Assembly (NCBI RefSeq): GCF_030316885.1
Contig: NZ_JASZYQ010000010.1
Coordinates: 1 to 64,000 of the forward strand
DNA: 64,000 bases
Source: Variovorax jilinensis
GTDB taxonomy: Bacteria; Pseudomonadota; Gammaproteobacteria; Burkholderiales; Burkholderiaceae_C
Reading direction: 5' to 3'
The stretch's first letter is position 1, and each line of letters begins with the position of its first letter. The translations under genes and the position numbers were made by a program. Below are positions 35,737-44,546 of this stretch, in pieces. The notes below the pieces were generated by a model that worked only from the letters and a program-made list of their open reading frames with translations, was not told where the DNA came from and ran no database searches.

Positions 35737-36987
35737 ATGCCTTCAAACTTGCAGCCACGTGTCGACTCGCGCTATGCGATGTGGCGCCTGCTGATCACGC
35801 TGCTGATCATGACCGTGGGCAGCAGCGGCATGTACGTGGTGTCGGTGGTGCTGTCCGCAGTGCAGGCCGACTTCGGCGTCGCGCGCGCCGAGGCCTCCAT
35901 GCCCTACACGCTGCTGATGATCGGCTTCGGCGTAGGCGGCGTGGTCATGGGCAAGCTGGCCGATCGGTTCGGCGTGATGTGGCCACTGCTGATCGGCTCC
36001 GTGTGCGTCGGGCTCGGTTTCGTCGTCTCGAGTCTTGCCACCGGCATCCTGGGCTTCTCGATCGTGCAGGGGCTGCTGGTGGGTCTCGGCAGCGGCGCGG
36101 TCTTCGCCCCGCTGGTGGCCGACACCTCGCTGTGGTTCGTGAAGCGTCGCGGCATGGCGGTGGCGGTGTGCGCCAGCGGCAACTACCTGGCGGGCGCGGT
36201 CTGGCCGCCGATCGTGCAGATGTTCGTGGAACAGAGCGGCTGGCGCGCGACCTACGTGGGCCTGGGCGTCTTCTGCGGCCTGTCCATGGCCGGGCTCGCG
36301 CTCTTCATGCGCGAGCGGCCACCGGCCGCGGTGATGGCGGCGCCGCCCCCTGCGGGCACCGGCCGCACGGTCGCGATGCCCTCCATGCGGCCCTTCGGCC
36401 TGAGCCTCGGGGTCGCGCAGGGCATGCTGTGCGTGGCCGGCGTGGCCTGCTGCGTGGCCATGGCGATGCCGCAGGTGCACATCGTGGCCTACTGCACCGA
36501 CCTGGGCTACGGCGCGGCGCGCGGCGCACAGATGCTGTCGCTGATGCTGGCCTGCGGCATCGTGAGCCGCCTGGTTTCCGGCGCCATCTGCGACCGCATC
36601 GGCGGACTGCGCACGCTGCTGCTCGGATCGGTTTTGCAATGCGCCGCGCTGCTGCTGTTCCTGCCCTTCGACGGCATGGTGCCGCTGTTCATCGTGTCGG
36701 CGATGTTCGGGCTGTTCCAGGGCGGCATCGTGCCCTCGTACGCCATCATCGTGCGCGAGCATTTCCCGCCGGCCGAGGCCGGCGCCCGCGTGGGCACGAT
36801 CATCGGCTGCACGCTGCTCGGCATGGCGCTGGGCGGCTGGATGTCCGGCAAGGTGTTCGACCTCACCGGCAGCTACCACGCCGCCTTCCTCAACGGCATC
36901 GCCTGGAACCTGCTGAACATGGCGATCGCCGTCACGCTGCTGGTGCGCACGCGGCGCATGGTGCGGCGCGCTGCGCTTGCCGTGTGA
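35737..36987 (+). CDS. Major facilitator superfamily transporter
   Basis: A 416-residue inner-membrane protein with about 12 hydrophobic segments. The MFS loop motif G-K-L-A-D-R-F-G-V occurs between helices 2 and 3, and a related motif (GAICDRIGGLRTLLLG) in the second half. It resembles oxalate/formate- or monocarboxylate-type MFS carriers. It lies 55 nt downstream of the SMP-30-like gene on the same strand, so it may carry the product or substrate of that lactonase. The start at 35737 is chosen because the longer reading is Arg-rich and non-membrane; its ribosome site is weak. Confidence 0.85.
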   Translation: MPSNLQPRVDSRYAMWRLLITLLIMTVGSSGMYVVSVVLSAVQADFGVARAEASMPYTLLMIGFGVGGVVMGKLADRFGVMWPLLIGSVCVGLGFVVSSLATGILGFSIVQGLLVGLGSGAVFAPLVADTSLWFVKRRGMAVAVCASGNYLAGAVWPPIVQMFVEQSGWRATYVGLGVFCGLSMAGLALFMRERPPAAVMAAPPPAGTGRTVAMPSMRPFGLSLGVAQGMLCVAGVACCVAMAMPQVHIVAYCTDLGYGAARGAQMLSLMLACGIVSRLVSGAICDRIGGLRTLLLGSVLQCAALLLFLPFDGMVPLFIVSAMFGLFQGGIVPSYAIIVREHFPPAEAGARVGTIIGCTLLGMALGGWMSGKVFDLTGSYHAAFLNGIAWNLLNMAIAVTLLVRTRRMVRRAALAV

Positions 36988-37017
36988 GCCTCGTCGCCTG
37001 TCGAATCTGCACCAGGG

Positions 37018-39099
37018 TCAGAACGTCCACTTCGCGCTGACCCGCGTGCTGCGCGGCTCCATCGGATGCACGTGCCTGTCCTCGATGCCCGCACCGCAGG
37101 CGCCGCTCGCGACTTCGCCGGCCGTGCAGGAGGCATAGAAGTACTCGATGTCGTTGCCCTTCTTGCCCGCCAGGTTGAAGACGTCGAGCCCGAGCGTGAG
37201 GTGGGGGTTCACGGCATAGCGCACGCCGAAGTTCAGCAGCGTGTTGCTGCGCGAGCGCACCGTGTTCAGCGTATCGAGCGCACGCGGACCGAGATAGCGC
37301 AGCCAGAGTGATCCGGTCCACGGGCCCTGGATGTAGGTGATGCCCGTGGCGAGCACGCTTTCGACGGCGTTGTCCACGTAGTTGCCTTCGCCTTCAGGTG
37401 GCGTGCCGCGAAAGCGCGCGCGTGAATAGGCCGCGTCGACGTCGAGGCGCAAGCCGTTCGACAGCTTCCAGCGCAGCGTGGCCTCGATGCCGCGGCGGTC
37501 GCTCGCGCGCCCAGTCTCGGTGGTGCCTGCATCGCCCACGTAGACCAGTTCCGAGTCGAGCCGCAACTGCCACAGTGCCACGGTCGCCATCACATCGTCG
37601 TTGGGCTGGAAGCGCCACCCGAGCTCCGAGCCGTTGCCCTTGGCCAGGGCCGGCACGCGATCGGCCGGCAACCCGGTCTGCGGATCGAGCGTGATGGTGG
37701 CGCCGCGCACGTCGTTGCTGTGAAAGCCGGTGCCGGCATTGAGATAGAACTCGTGCTGCGGCGTGAGCGTGAAGATCAGCCCGGCCTTGGGGCTGGCCTG
37801 CGAGTCGTGGCCGCTGCCGCTGTTGAGCGGGCCATGCACCGGCTCGCGCCCCTGAACGTCGTAGCGCAGCATGTCGCCGCGCAGCCCGACATAGCCGCGC
37901 CAGCGCTCGCTGAACTGCAGCGCCTGCTGCGCATACAGCGACAGCAGGTCCTGCGCGACCCTGTCGTTGCGCACCGTCGAAAGCCGCTGGCGCGCTTCGG
38001 TGTCGTACAGGCCGACCTCGCCGATGCGGTCGCCGCGCCATTGGGCACCGAAGCTCAGCACGCCGTCGAGCGCGCCGAGCTTGTTCGGCATCTGGTGCGA
38101 GGCCTCGGCGCCGAAGACGTTGCGGCGATCGGTCTGCTCGAACTGGTCGCCATTGACGGGGTTGTTGAGGAAGTAGGTGAAGTCCGAGAACAGGTCGAAG
38201 CGGTAGGCCATCGCGTAGACGTTGACCTGGGTCTGGCCGCTCTGGCCGCGGTCGAACCACTTGCCCGACAGGCTGTAGCGCTGGCTCTCGCCGCCATCGG
38301 TGGCGTTGAGCGAGCCGAAGCGCGGCAGTTCGCCGCTCGCGATCAGCCGCTCGGGCACCTGGTCGGTGGCGTTCCACCGGCTCTTGTAGGCCATGCCGGT
38401 GATGCTGAAACCACGCGTGGGCGAGCCTTGCGAATAGCGCAGCAGCGCATTGGCCTTCCTGAGGTTCTCGGGCACGTCCCAGGGGCCGTCGTTGCCCACC
38501 AGTTCCACGGCGCCGAGCCAGGTCTGGTCCTGCACCGTGCGCGAGCCGGCCGCGAGCAGGCGCCGATAGTCGTTGGAGCCGAACGTGACCTCGGCGAAAG
38601 GCGCGTCGAGCGCGCTCAGGTAGTCGATGGTCGCGCTGCCGGCCAGCGCGAAGTCGCTGTTGTCGGCGAAGTACGGACCCTTGCGGTAGCTCACGCCCGA
38701 GACCAGTTCGGGAATCAGGAAGTTCAGGTCGGCATAGCCCTGGCCGTGACCATGGGTCGGCATGTTGACCGGCATTCCGTCGACCTTCATCGAGAAATCG
38801 GTGCCATGGTCGAGGTTGAAGCCGCGCAGGAAGTACTGGTTGGCCTTGCCATCGCCCGAATGCTGGGTCGCCACCACGCCCGGCACGGCTTCGATGATGT
38901 CGCCGGGACGCAGCTTGGGGCGGGCCTGGAACACCTCGCGCTCGGCAGCCCCCTCGCTGGCGCTGTCGGCCGAGCCGATGGTGGCATCGCGCGGGCCGCG
39001 CACTTCCACCTCGGGCAGGTGGCTTTCCTGGGCCCATGCGCTCCCGGTGAGCATGGCGGCAATGGACACGGCATGAGGAAGGCGGCGGGCAAGACGCAT
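37018..39099 (-). CDS. TonB-dependent outer-membrane receptor, probable nickel (complex) receptor
   Basis: A 693-residue receptor: signal peptide to about SAWAQ, TonB-box/plug region (GDIIEAVPGVVATQHSGDGKANQYFLRGFNLDHGTDFSMKVDGMPVN) and a 22-strand barrel ending in the aromatic WTF. Several His-rich spots occur (PTHGHGQG in the plug; EDRHVHP near the end). It stands just downstream of a nickel permease gene and has a NikR-like operator 12-38 nt before the start, so nickel uptake for urease is the best assignment. The first 12 residues of the longer reading would spoil the signal peptide, so the start is put at 39099. Confidence 0.87.
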   Translation of the reverse strand: MRLARRLPHAVSIAAMLTGSAWAQESHLPEVEVRGPRDATIGSADSASEGAAEREVFQARPKLRPGDIIEAVPGVVATQHSGDGKANQYFLRGFNLDHGTDFSMKVDGMPVNMPTHGHGQGYADLNFLIPELVSGVSYRKGPYFADNSDFALAGSATIDYLSALDAPFAEVTFGSNDYRRLLAAGSRTVQDQTWLGAVELVGNDGPWDVPENLRKANALLRYSQGSPTRGFSITGMAYKSRWNATDQVPERLIASGELPRFGSLNATDGGESQRYSLSGKWFDRGQSGQTQVNVYAMAYRFDLFSDFTYFLNNPVNGDQFEQTDRRNVFGAEASHQMPNKLGALDGVLSFGAQWRGDRIGEVGLYDTEARQRLSTVRNDRVAQDLLSLYAQQALQFSERWRGYVGLRGDMLRYDVQGREPVHGPLNSGSGHDSQASPKAGLIFTLTPQHEFYLNAGTGFHSNDVRGATITLDPQTGLPADRVPALAKGNGSELGWRFQPNDDVMATVALWQLRLDSELVYVGDAGTTETGRASDRRGIEATLRWKLSNGLRLDVDAAYSRARFRGTPPEGEGNYVDNAVESVLATGITYIQGPWTGSLWLRYLGPRALDTLNTVRSRSNTLLNFGVRYAVNPHLTLGLDVFNLAGKKGNDIEYFYASCTAGEVASGACGAGIEDRHVHPMEPRSTRVSAKWTF

Positions 39100-39110
39100 C
39101 GTCGGATTGT

Positions 39111-39137
39111 GTATGAAGAAACCTATATTTCTCATAC
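39111..39137 (-). promoter_or_regulatory. NikR-like operator upstream of the TonB receptor
   Basis: Inverted repeat GTATGA-N15-TCATAC; with flanks, TGTATGA (39110-39116) and TCATACA (39132-39138). The half-sites equal the NikR half-sites of enterobacteria, where the spacing is 16 rather than 15. A nikR gene is present in the window (51894-52367). Location 12 nt before the start codon fits repression. Confidence 0.65.
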
Positions 39138-39236
39138 AATTATGCGCAGCCTGCTGCCTCGGATCAACGCAGCGGGTGGCGGCGATGCCTCAGACGCGGG
39201 TCGCTCCCGGCGACGACCCGGACGGCCGAGACGAAG

Positions 39237-40073
39237 TCAGTCGCTGGCCGAAGCAGCCGCGACCACCACGTGCCGCGGATGACGCGCGGCCCACATCGAA
39301 CCCGCGAAGGCCAGCATCACGCCGCCGACGACGACGGCGCCGAAGACGAGGCTGTGGCCCTCGGCCCAGGCATCGACCGCCGGCAGCAGCAACTTGGTCA
39401 CCGTGAAGATGCCCACGGCGAGGCTGAGGGCCGCCACCCCGAGAGCCATGATGCGTGAAGCGACGACGGCGGCGCGGTCGGCGCGGCGGATCAGCGCCGA
39501 GATCCAGACGCCGTTGATGCCGTCGACGACGAACATGCCGAAGACGAACAGCGCCGCGACGAACAGGGCCTGGAACACACCGCCGAAGCGGCTTGCCGAC
39601 AGCGCGAACAGCGCCGCCAGCGAGACCGTATCGAAGGACAGCGCGAACAGCATGCCGACCGCGGCGATCGCCCATGGCCGACGCACGGTGAGCACCCGGC
39701 CCAGAAGGCGGCCCTTGAGGCCCGACGGGGCAACCACCGTGTTCGGGGCAGTGGTCAGCACCGCGTGAACGTTGACGAAGGCCAGTCCGAACAGGAACAG
39801 GGTGGAGACCGCCACACCCGTGACTTCGAGCCAGCCCGGCGTTTGCCAGCCGGAAGAGACCGTGCCGGCGACCCATGCGACGATCAGGATGACCACCCCG
39901 TGGCCGAGCGAGAACAGGGTTCCAGCAACCTTCGCGAGGCGCGGATTGGCGCGGGCGTTGTAGCGCGTCAGGCCATCGATGGTGGCGAGGTGATCGGCGT
40001 CGAAACCGTGCTTGAGACCGAGGACGAAGGCCAATACGCACAAGGCGGACCAGGTAGCAGGCAGAGCGTCCAT
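39237..40073 (-). CDS. NiCoT-family nickel/cobalt transporter (HoxN/NixA-like)
   Basis: A 278-residue inner-membrane permease with the metal-binding signature H22-x4-D27-H28 (KHGFDADHLATID) in the first helix region, the NiCoT hallmark, and LFSLGHGVVILIVA further on. About 7-8 hydrophobic helices; shorter than HoxN (~350). It lies upstream of, and in the same direction as, the TonB receptor, and near the urease cluster, so it should import Ni2+ across the inner membrane. An inverted repeat at 40100-40117 lies 27 nt before the start. Confidence 0.88.
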   Translation of the reverse strand: MDALPATWSALCVLAFVLGLKHGFDADHLATIDGLTRYNARANPRLAKVAGTLFSLGHGVVILIVAWVAGTVSSGWQTPGWLEVTGVAVSTLFLFGLAFVNVHAVLTTAPNTVVAPSGLKGRLLGRVLTVRRPWAIAAVGMLFALSFDTVSLAALFALSASRFGGVFQALFVAALFVFGMFVVDGINGVWISALIRRADRAAVVASRIMALGVAALSLAVGIFTVTKLLLPAVDAWAEGHSLVFGAVVVGGVMLAFAGSMWAARHPRHVVVAAASASD

Positions 40074-40099
40074 TCAGATCGGTTCGGGAGAAGTCGGAT

Positions 40100-40117
40100 G
40101 TGAGACGAATGTCGCAC
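40100..40117. promoter_or_regulatory. Inverted repeat before the nickel permease gene
   Basis: GTGAGAC-GAAT-GTCGCAC, 7-bp arms with one mismatch, 27 nt upstream of the permease start, in the 216-nt gap to the divergent crcB-like gene. It does not match the NikR half-site. It may be an operator for another regulator or an mRNA hairpin. Confidence 0.35.
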
Positions 40118-40289
40118 AACTTCCTACCGACGCCAAGTCCGGCAGCCTGCGGACCGGGATGAAGCCGGCCGCCATCGGACCTGCATTGCCGACCCGCATC
40201 GACGTCGATACCATCGACCGCAGCGGCACGCCGCGATGGCGCGCCGTCCGCGTCCACGCGCTGCGATGTCGAACCCGAAGGGAGATCAG

Positions 40290-40685
40290 GTGAACAATGT
40301 CGCGGTGATCGGGCTCGTCTTCGTCGGCGGTGCGGCCGGGTCCGTGCTTCGGTGGCTCGTCGGCGCGGCCGTCGGCCGCTGGTCCAGGGCCGGCCCGCCG
40401 CTCGGCACCTTGCTGATCAACGTCAGCGGTGCCTTCCTCATGGGCTTCCTTTCGACACTGTTCGAGGTCGACTGGCACGATCGCTACGGGAGCGCGCTCA
40501 CCGCGCTGGTGCTGACCGGGCTGCTGGGGGGCTACACGACCTTCAGCAGCTATCAGCTCGATGCGGTCACACTCTTCGGCAAGCGACAGCGCCTTGTCGC
40601 CGCTGCCTATTGGGCAGGTTCGGTGGCCCTGGGACTCTGCGCGGCCGTGCTGGGGTACGCCACGGCCCGCTGGATCGGGAGCTGA
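40290..40685 (+). CDS. crcB: CrcB/Fluc-like fluoride channel protein (subunit 1)
   Basis: A 131-residue, four-helix membrane protein of the CrcB/Fluc family, which exports fluoride passively as a dimer. Family motifs are GGAAGSVLRWLVG, GTLLINVSGAFLMGF with the pore Asn, and TGLLGGYTTFSSY. The start is GTG at 40290 with AAGGGAG 6 nt upstream; an upstream ATG has no ribosome site. The stop is 2 nt from the second copy, so the two probably form an antiparallel heterodimer, as in organisms with paired Fluc genes. The position inside a urease/nickel cluster is notable because fluoride inhibits urease. Confidence 0.85.
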   Translation: MNNVAVIGLVFVGGAAGSVLRWLVGAAVGRWSRAGPPLGTLLINVSGAFLMGFLSTLFEVDWHDRYGSALTALVLTGLLGGYTTFSSYQLDAVTLFGKRQRLVAAAYWAGSVALGLCAAVLGYATARWIGS

Positions 40686-40687
40686 CG

Positions 40688-41110
40688 ATGAGCACCGCGT
40701 TCAGGGACACGGCTTGCGTCGCGATCGGCGGCGGAGTCGGCTCGGTGATTCGCGAACTGCTGATGCTCGGCGTGGCGGACCTGCCTGGCGGCTTTCCCAT
40801 GTCCATCTTCATCGCCAATGTCGTGGCTTCGGCGCTGATCGGCGTCCTCGCCGCCCTCAGCGTCCCGGACGGGCCTGTAGGCGCCACCGGCAAATTGCTG
40901 CTCACGACAGGCGTTATGGGCGGAATGTCGACATTCAGCTCGCTGATCTGGGGCACGCAGCAGATGCTCATGAATCCGGGCGAACGCACCACGGGCATCG
41001 TCTACCTGCTGTCGAGCATGGTGGTCGGGTTCCTGCTCGTTCAGCTGGGACTTCGCATCGGTACCCGGCTGCGCGCGCCCGCGCGGCCTGGACGCCGCGG
41101 CGATGCCTGA
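40688..41110 (+). CDS. crcB: CrcB/Fluc-like fluoride channel protein (subunit 2)
   Basis: A 140-residue second CrcB-like protein with GGGVGSVIRELLM, MSIFIANVVASALIGVL (pore Asn kept) and TGVMGGMSTFSSL. It is more divergent than subunit 1 in the first and second helices and has a basic C-terminal tail. Translation follows subunit 1 after 2 nt. It meets the urea-transporter gene tail to tail 6 nt away, with a small CTGAG-N4-CTCAG hairpin at 41107-41120. Confidence 0.82.
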   Translation: MSTAFRDTACVAIGGGVGSVIRELLMLGVADLPGGFPMSIFIANVVASALIGVLAALSVPDGPVGATGKLLLTTGVMGGMSTFSSLIWGTQQMLMNPGERTTGIVYLLSSMVVGFLLVQLGLRIGTRLRAPARPGRRGDA

Positions 41111-41116
41111 GCGGAC

Positions 41117-42103
41117 TCAGCCGCCCAGGCGCCCGCCCTTCGTGGTGCGATGCGGATGCGGGTTGATGTCCTTCTTGGGCAAGGTGAAGAGCCACATCGT
41201 CAGGACGTAGGGCGCAGTGAGCGTGGGGATGCCCCAGGGCGACATCAGCGTGTCCATCGCGCCCTGGACGATGACGGTGAACACCGTCGCCAGGAACGCG
41301 AAGAACACGACCTTCGGGCTGGTCTTGAGGAACACCACGCCGACCGCGATCGCCGTGAGCACCGGGCTGAAGCCGTAGAGTCCCTCGCGCATTGCACCGG
41401 TGTCGACACCGAGCACGATGGAGCAGCCGATGGCAACGGCCGAGCCCAGCAGCGCGGCGATGGCCGCGGGCACGGACGAAACCGCCAGCCCGATGACGAT
41501 GAGCACGCCGCTGATCGCGCTGCCCAGCAGGAAGACTTCACCGATGTTGAGGAACAGGATGGTCGGCAGTTCCCGCAGGCTCAGGGTGTCGGCGCCCACC
41601 GCCAGTTCGGTCGCAAGCGCCGGCGGGCCCATGCCCGCGATGTGCAGGTGCGCGAAGGCATAGGCGCCCAGCAGCAGCAGCCAGGTCACGAGCACGAACG
41701 GCGCGGTCGAGCCCGCGATGCCCCAGTTCCTCGTCACGACCGTGGACAGCGCGTCGACCACCACGGACGACACGGCGGCACCGATCACCAGGTAGGCCCA
41801 CATGGTCGGATTCACGGACAGGAATGTCGGCAGCGCGACGCCCACCAGGATGCCGTTGAAGCCGTACAGCCCCTGATGGATGGACGGCGCATCGCAGCCG
41901 ATGAGATGGGCGGTCAAGGTGGCCACCACCAGCCCGACCACGGCACCCGCGAAGATGCTCCAGTTGCCGTTGTCGTGCGAAGCCCAGGCGATCGCCGCGA
42001 GGAAGAACAGCCCGGTCGCGGCGTTCGGCTGGAAGAACACCTGGCCCGCGCCGCGCAGGCAGCTGGTGAGCAGGTTGTCCGGCAGGGGCTTCCCGAGCGT
42101 CAT
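41117..42103 (-). CDS. Urea transporter (UT family)
   Basis: A 328-residue inner-membrane protein with the two-fold repeated UT architecture: GQVFFQPNAATGLFFLAAIAWAS, GLYGFNGILVGVALPTFL, STAPFVLVTWLLL in the first half and MREGLYGFSPVLTAIAVGVVF, LTAPYVLTMWLFTLP in the second. It should be a passive urea channel that feeds cytosolic urease. GAGGTGA lies before the ATG at 42103. It is the last gene of the ureABCEFGD run, 58 nt after ureD, as in the Brucella ure-2 operon (ureT). The C-terminal tail is His-rich (NPHPHRTTKGG). Confidence 0.92.
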   Translation of the reverse strand: MTLGKPLPDNLLTSCLRGAGQVFFQPNAATGLFFLAAIAWASHDNGNWSIFAGAVVGLVVATLTAHLIGCDAPSIHQGLYGFNGILVGVALPTFLSVNPTMWAYLVIGAAVSSVVVDALSTVVTRNWGIAGSTAPFVLVTWLLLLGAYAFAHLHIAGMGPPALATELAVGADTLSLRELPTILFLNIGEVFLLGSAISGVLIVIGLAVSSVPAAIAALLGSAVAIGCSIVLGVDTGAMREGLYGFSPVLTAIAVGVVFLKTSPKVVFFAFLATVFTVIVQGAMDTLMSPWGIPTLTAPYVLTMWLFTLPKKDINPHPHRTTKGGRLGG

Positions 42104-42161
42104 GATGTCACCTCGCAGTTTTTCTCGCGGCTTGGTGCCGCTGCCACGCACGTCGCCCTGA

Positions 42162-43151
42162 TCAGCGCCACGCGAATTCCTCGGGCAGCGTGCGGCCCGT
42201 CGCCTCCTCGCGCACGACGGCCCACACCTCGCGCATGCGCGCGCGCACCTGATGACTCTCGGTTGCGACGACGCGCAGCATCAGGCCGGCCCCGTTCGGC
42301 AATCGGCTCAGGCCGCTCGCCAGTCCTTCCGCGAGATCGAACTGCGGAGGCACTCGCGCAGTCACCCGCTCGACGATCTCCGGCGGCGTGAGGATCAGCA
42401 GGTTGCCGAAGACGTCGAAGTGCTGCATCACGCCCGGCAGTTCGGGCGAGCGGCGGGCCGGCTCGATCAGCAGCTTCTCGGTGAACACGGGCGTCCCGTC
42501 CGGCCGCACGACCTCGGTCGACAACGACAGCACCTCGTAGCGAAAGCGCTCTCCGCCGTGATGCTTGCGCCCTGCCATCACGGCCTCGGCCACCAGCACG
42601 GTCGCGCTCGGTGCCGCCACGATGCGCGTGCGCGATGCGTAGCGTGCACCGCGGTACGGGATGGTGACCTCGGGCAGGTACTCGAGGTAGCCGTCCTCGG
42701 CGACCGTCAGCAGCTGCAGCTGCGCCGCGTGGTTCGAATCCATGGCATGCACACGCGTCGCGCCCTGGGTGGTCACATGCGCGCAGGCGCCCTCCTCCAC
42801 GTCGACCACGATGGTGAGCCGGTCGCCCTGGAGCGTGCCGCCGCCCACCGAGGTGACCATGCAGATCGGAAGCTCGGGCATGCCCTCGTCCCAGTAGAGC
42901 GCGCGTTGCACCAGCAGCGGGGCAATGCGTTCCAGCTCGACCAGTTCCGAGCGCTCGGGTCCGCGCGCGAAGCGCAGGCGCAGATAGCCCACCTTGCCGG
43001 GCGCCCCGGCCGGCATCTGCGCAGGCTGGTCCTGGTAGTCCGCAAGCTCCGGCAGGCCCGACAGCTCCGGCAGCGTGAGGCGCGACGGATCGGCGTACGT
43101 GTTCGCGGGCGGGCATGGTGCAGCCTCTGCGTGCACAGGGGTACGCGCCAC
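42162..43151 (-). CDS. ureD: Urease accessory protein UreD
   Basis: A 329-residue urease maturation factor that binds the apo-urease and, with UreF and UreG, delivers nickel. Recognisable segments are VGYLRLRFARGPERSELVELERIAPLLVQRALYWDE, TSVGGGTLQGDRL and TTQGATRVHAM, typical of the UreD beta-helical core. It is longer than the usual ~270 residues because of an N-terminal extension of about 40 residues. It lies 4 nt after ureG, an unusual position, since ureD is first in the Klebsiella-type operon. Confidence 0.92.
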   Translation of the reverse strand: MARTPVHAEAAPCPPANTYADPSRLTLPELSGLPELADYQDQPAQMPAGAPGKVGYLRLRFARGPERSELVELERIAPLLVQRALYWDEGMPELPICMVTSVGGGTLQGDRLTIVVDVEEGACAHVTTQGATRVHAMDSNHAAQLQLLTVAEDGYLEYLPEVTIPYRGARYASRTRIVAAPSATVLVAEAVMAGRKHHGGERFRYEVLSLSTEVVRPDGTPVFTEKLLIEPARRSPELPGVMQHFDVFGNLLILTPPEIVERVTARVPPQFDLAEGLASGLSRLPNGAGLMLRVVATESHQVRARMREVWAVVREEATGRTLPEEFAWR

Positions 43152-43155
43152 GGGT

Positions 43156-43806
43156 TCAGGCAGCAGCGACAGCGAGCTTCTTCTTGAGCGGGACGTCGAA
43201 CAGCGCCATCTCGTGAATCGCCGACACCAGCTCGGGGATGCCCTCGCCGGTCTTGCAATTGGTGAACAGGAAGGGCTTGTCGCCGCGCATCACGCTCGAT
43301 CCTTCGCGCATCACCTCGAGCGAGGCGCCGACGTAGGGCGCGAGGTCGGTCTTGTTGATGACCAAGATGTCGGACTGGCTGATGCCGGGGCCGTTCTTGC
43401 GCGGGATCTTGTCGCCGGCGGCCACGTCGATGACGTAGATGAAGAAGTCGACCAGCGCCGGGCTGAAGGTGAGCGTGAGATTGTCGCCCCCGCTTTCGAT
43501 CAGCACGACATCGCTCTCGGGAAACTTCGCTTCCATCTCCTCGACCGCAGCCAGGTTCATCGACGGGTCTTCGCGAACCGCGGTATGGGGGCAGGCACCG
43601 GTCTCGACGCCGATGATCTTCTCCTCCACCAGGATGCCCTTGAGCGTGCGCTGCACGTGGCGCGCATCCTCGGTCGTCACCACGTCATTGGTGATGATGA
43701 GCACGCGGACGCCCGCGTCGATCAGGAGCGGCGTGATGGCCTCCACGATCGCGGTCTTGCCGGAGCCCACCGGGCCGCCGATGCCTATGCGTGTGATCTT
43801 CTTCAT
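43156..43806 (-). CDS. ureG: Urease accessory GTPase UreG
   Basis: A 216-residue SIMIBI GTPase that carries nickel to the urease assembly complex. P-loop GPVGSGKT (11-18), the nickel-binding CPH motif (GACPHTAVREDPSMN), ESGGDNL switch region and NKTD specificity motif are all intact. The gene lies 35 nt after ureF. Confidence 0.96.
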   Translation of the reverse strand: MKKITRIGIGGPVGSGKTAIVEAITPLLIDAGVRVLIITNDVVTTEDARHVQRTLKGILVEEKIIGVETGACPHTAVREDPSMNLAAVEEMEAKFPESDVVLIESGGDNLTLTFSPALVDFFIYVIDVAAGDKIPRKNGPGISQSDILVINKTDLAPYVGASLEVMREGSSVMRGDKPFLFTNCKTGEGIPELVSAIHEMALFDVPLKKKLAVAAA

Positions 43807-43841
43807 GGCTTTCCTTGCAACTGCGGCACGATGGCGCCGCG

Positions 43842-44546
43842 CTAGTTCATGAACATGCGGACATGCGCGCCGACATGATGCGCGACAAGCACATCGAACA
43901 CCGGCGCGAAGCCCGTCATCTCGTCGAGTTCGACGTCCCGCACCTGCACATAGAGGTCGTGCACGCCGGCGCTGATGTCGAACAGTATCTTCTGAGTCTG
44001 CAGGTGGTCCACGCGCATCAGCCGCAGGGCGGCGCCCAGCATCATCTGGGTGACGCCGTACTGGTGCACCGCGAAGGCGTCTTCTTCAGGCAGCGCGTGG
44101 GCGGCGAACATCAGTCCGTGGGCGACCGGGAACGAACCCGGCGTGCGGCCATCGGCAATGGCGGCCAGCCAGCCGACGAGCAGTTCGTCGTCGAACAGGC
44201 CACTGCCGAGCTGTGCCAGCTTCTTGCCCATCCGGGTCGACATCAGGCGCTGCTCGTCACCCACGCGACGCAGCATCAGCGCGTTGTCGGCCTCGATCAC
44301 GCCTTCGAGGTCGTGCCGGAGCGCGGCACGATGGGCCGCCAGCAAGGCCACGCCGTCGAGCTGCGCCGACTGCCACGCAGCCGCGAGAACGAAGCCCTTC
44401 AAGCTCTCGAGATCGCGCACGATCCCGGTCTGGATCGCCGATTCGACACCGTTCGAGAAAGAGAACGCGCCGACCGGCAGGGTCGAGTCCCCGAACTGCA
44501 GAACGCGCATCAGCTCCACTGCATCGCGGCCCGTGGTGGTCGCCAT
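43842..44546 (-). CDS. ureF: Urease accessory protein UreF
   Basis: A 234-residue all-helical protein that links UreG to UreD on the apo-urease. Typical segments are LMRVLQFGDSTLPVGAFSFSNGVESA, near the N-terminus, and a conserved helical C-terminal half. Start at 44546 overlaps the ureE stop by one base (TGATG), so translation is coupled. Confidence 0.92.
   Translation of the reverse strand: MATTTGRDAVELMRVLQFGDSTLPVGAFSFSNGVESAIQTGIVRDLESLKGFVLAAAWQSAQLDGVALLAAHRAALRHDLEGVIEADNALMLRRVGDEQRLMSTRMGKKLAQLGSGLFDDELLVGWLAAIADGRTPGSFPVAHGLMFAAHALPEEDAFAVHQYGVTQMMLGAALRLMRVDHLQTQKILFDISAGVHDLYVQVRDVELDEMTGFAPVFDVLVAHHVGAHVRMFMN

Noticed and set aside
37018..39099. TonB receptor for siderophores or auxins
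   Set aside because: The NikR-like operator and the adjoining nickel permease and urease genes make nickel the simpler assignment.
40074..40289. Fluoride riboswitch before the crcB-like genes
   Set aside because: The conserved crcB-motif sequence elements were not found by eye; only an unrelated GTGAGAC-type inverted repeat is present.
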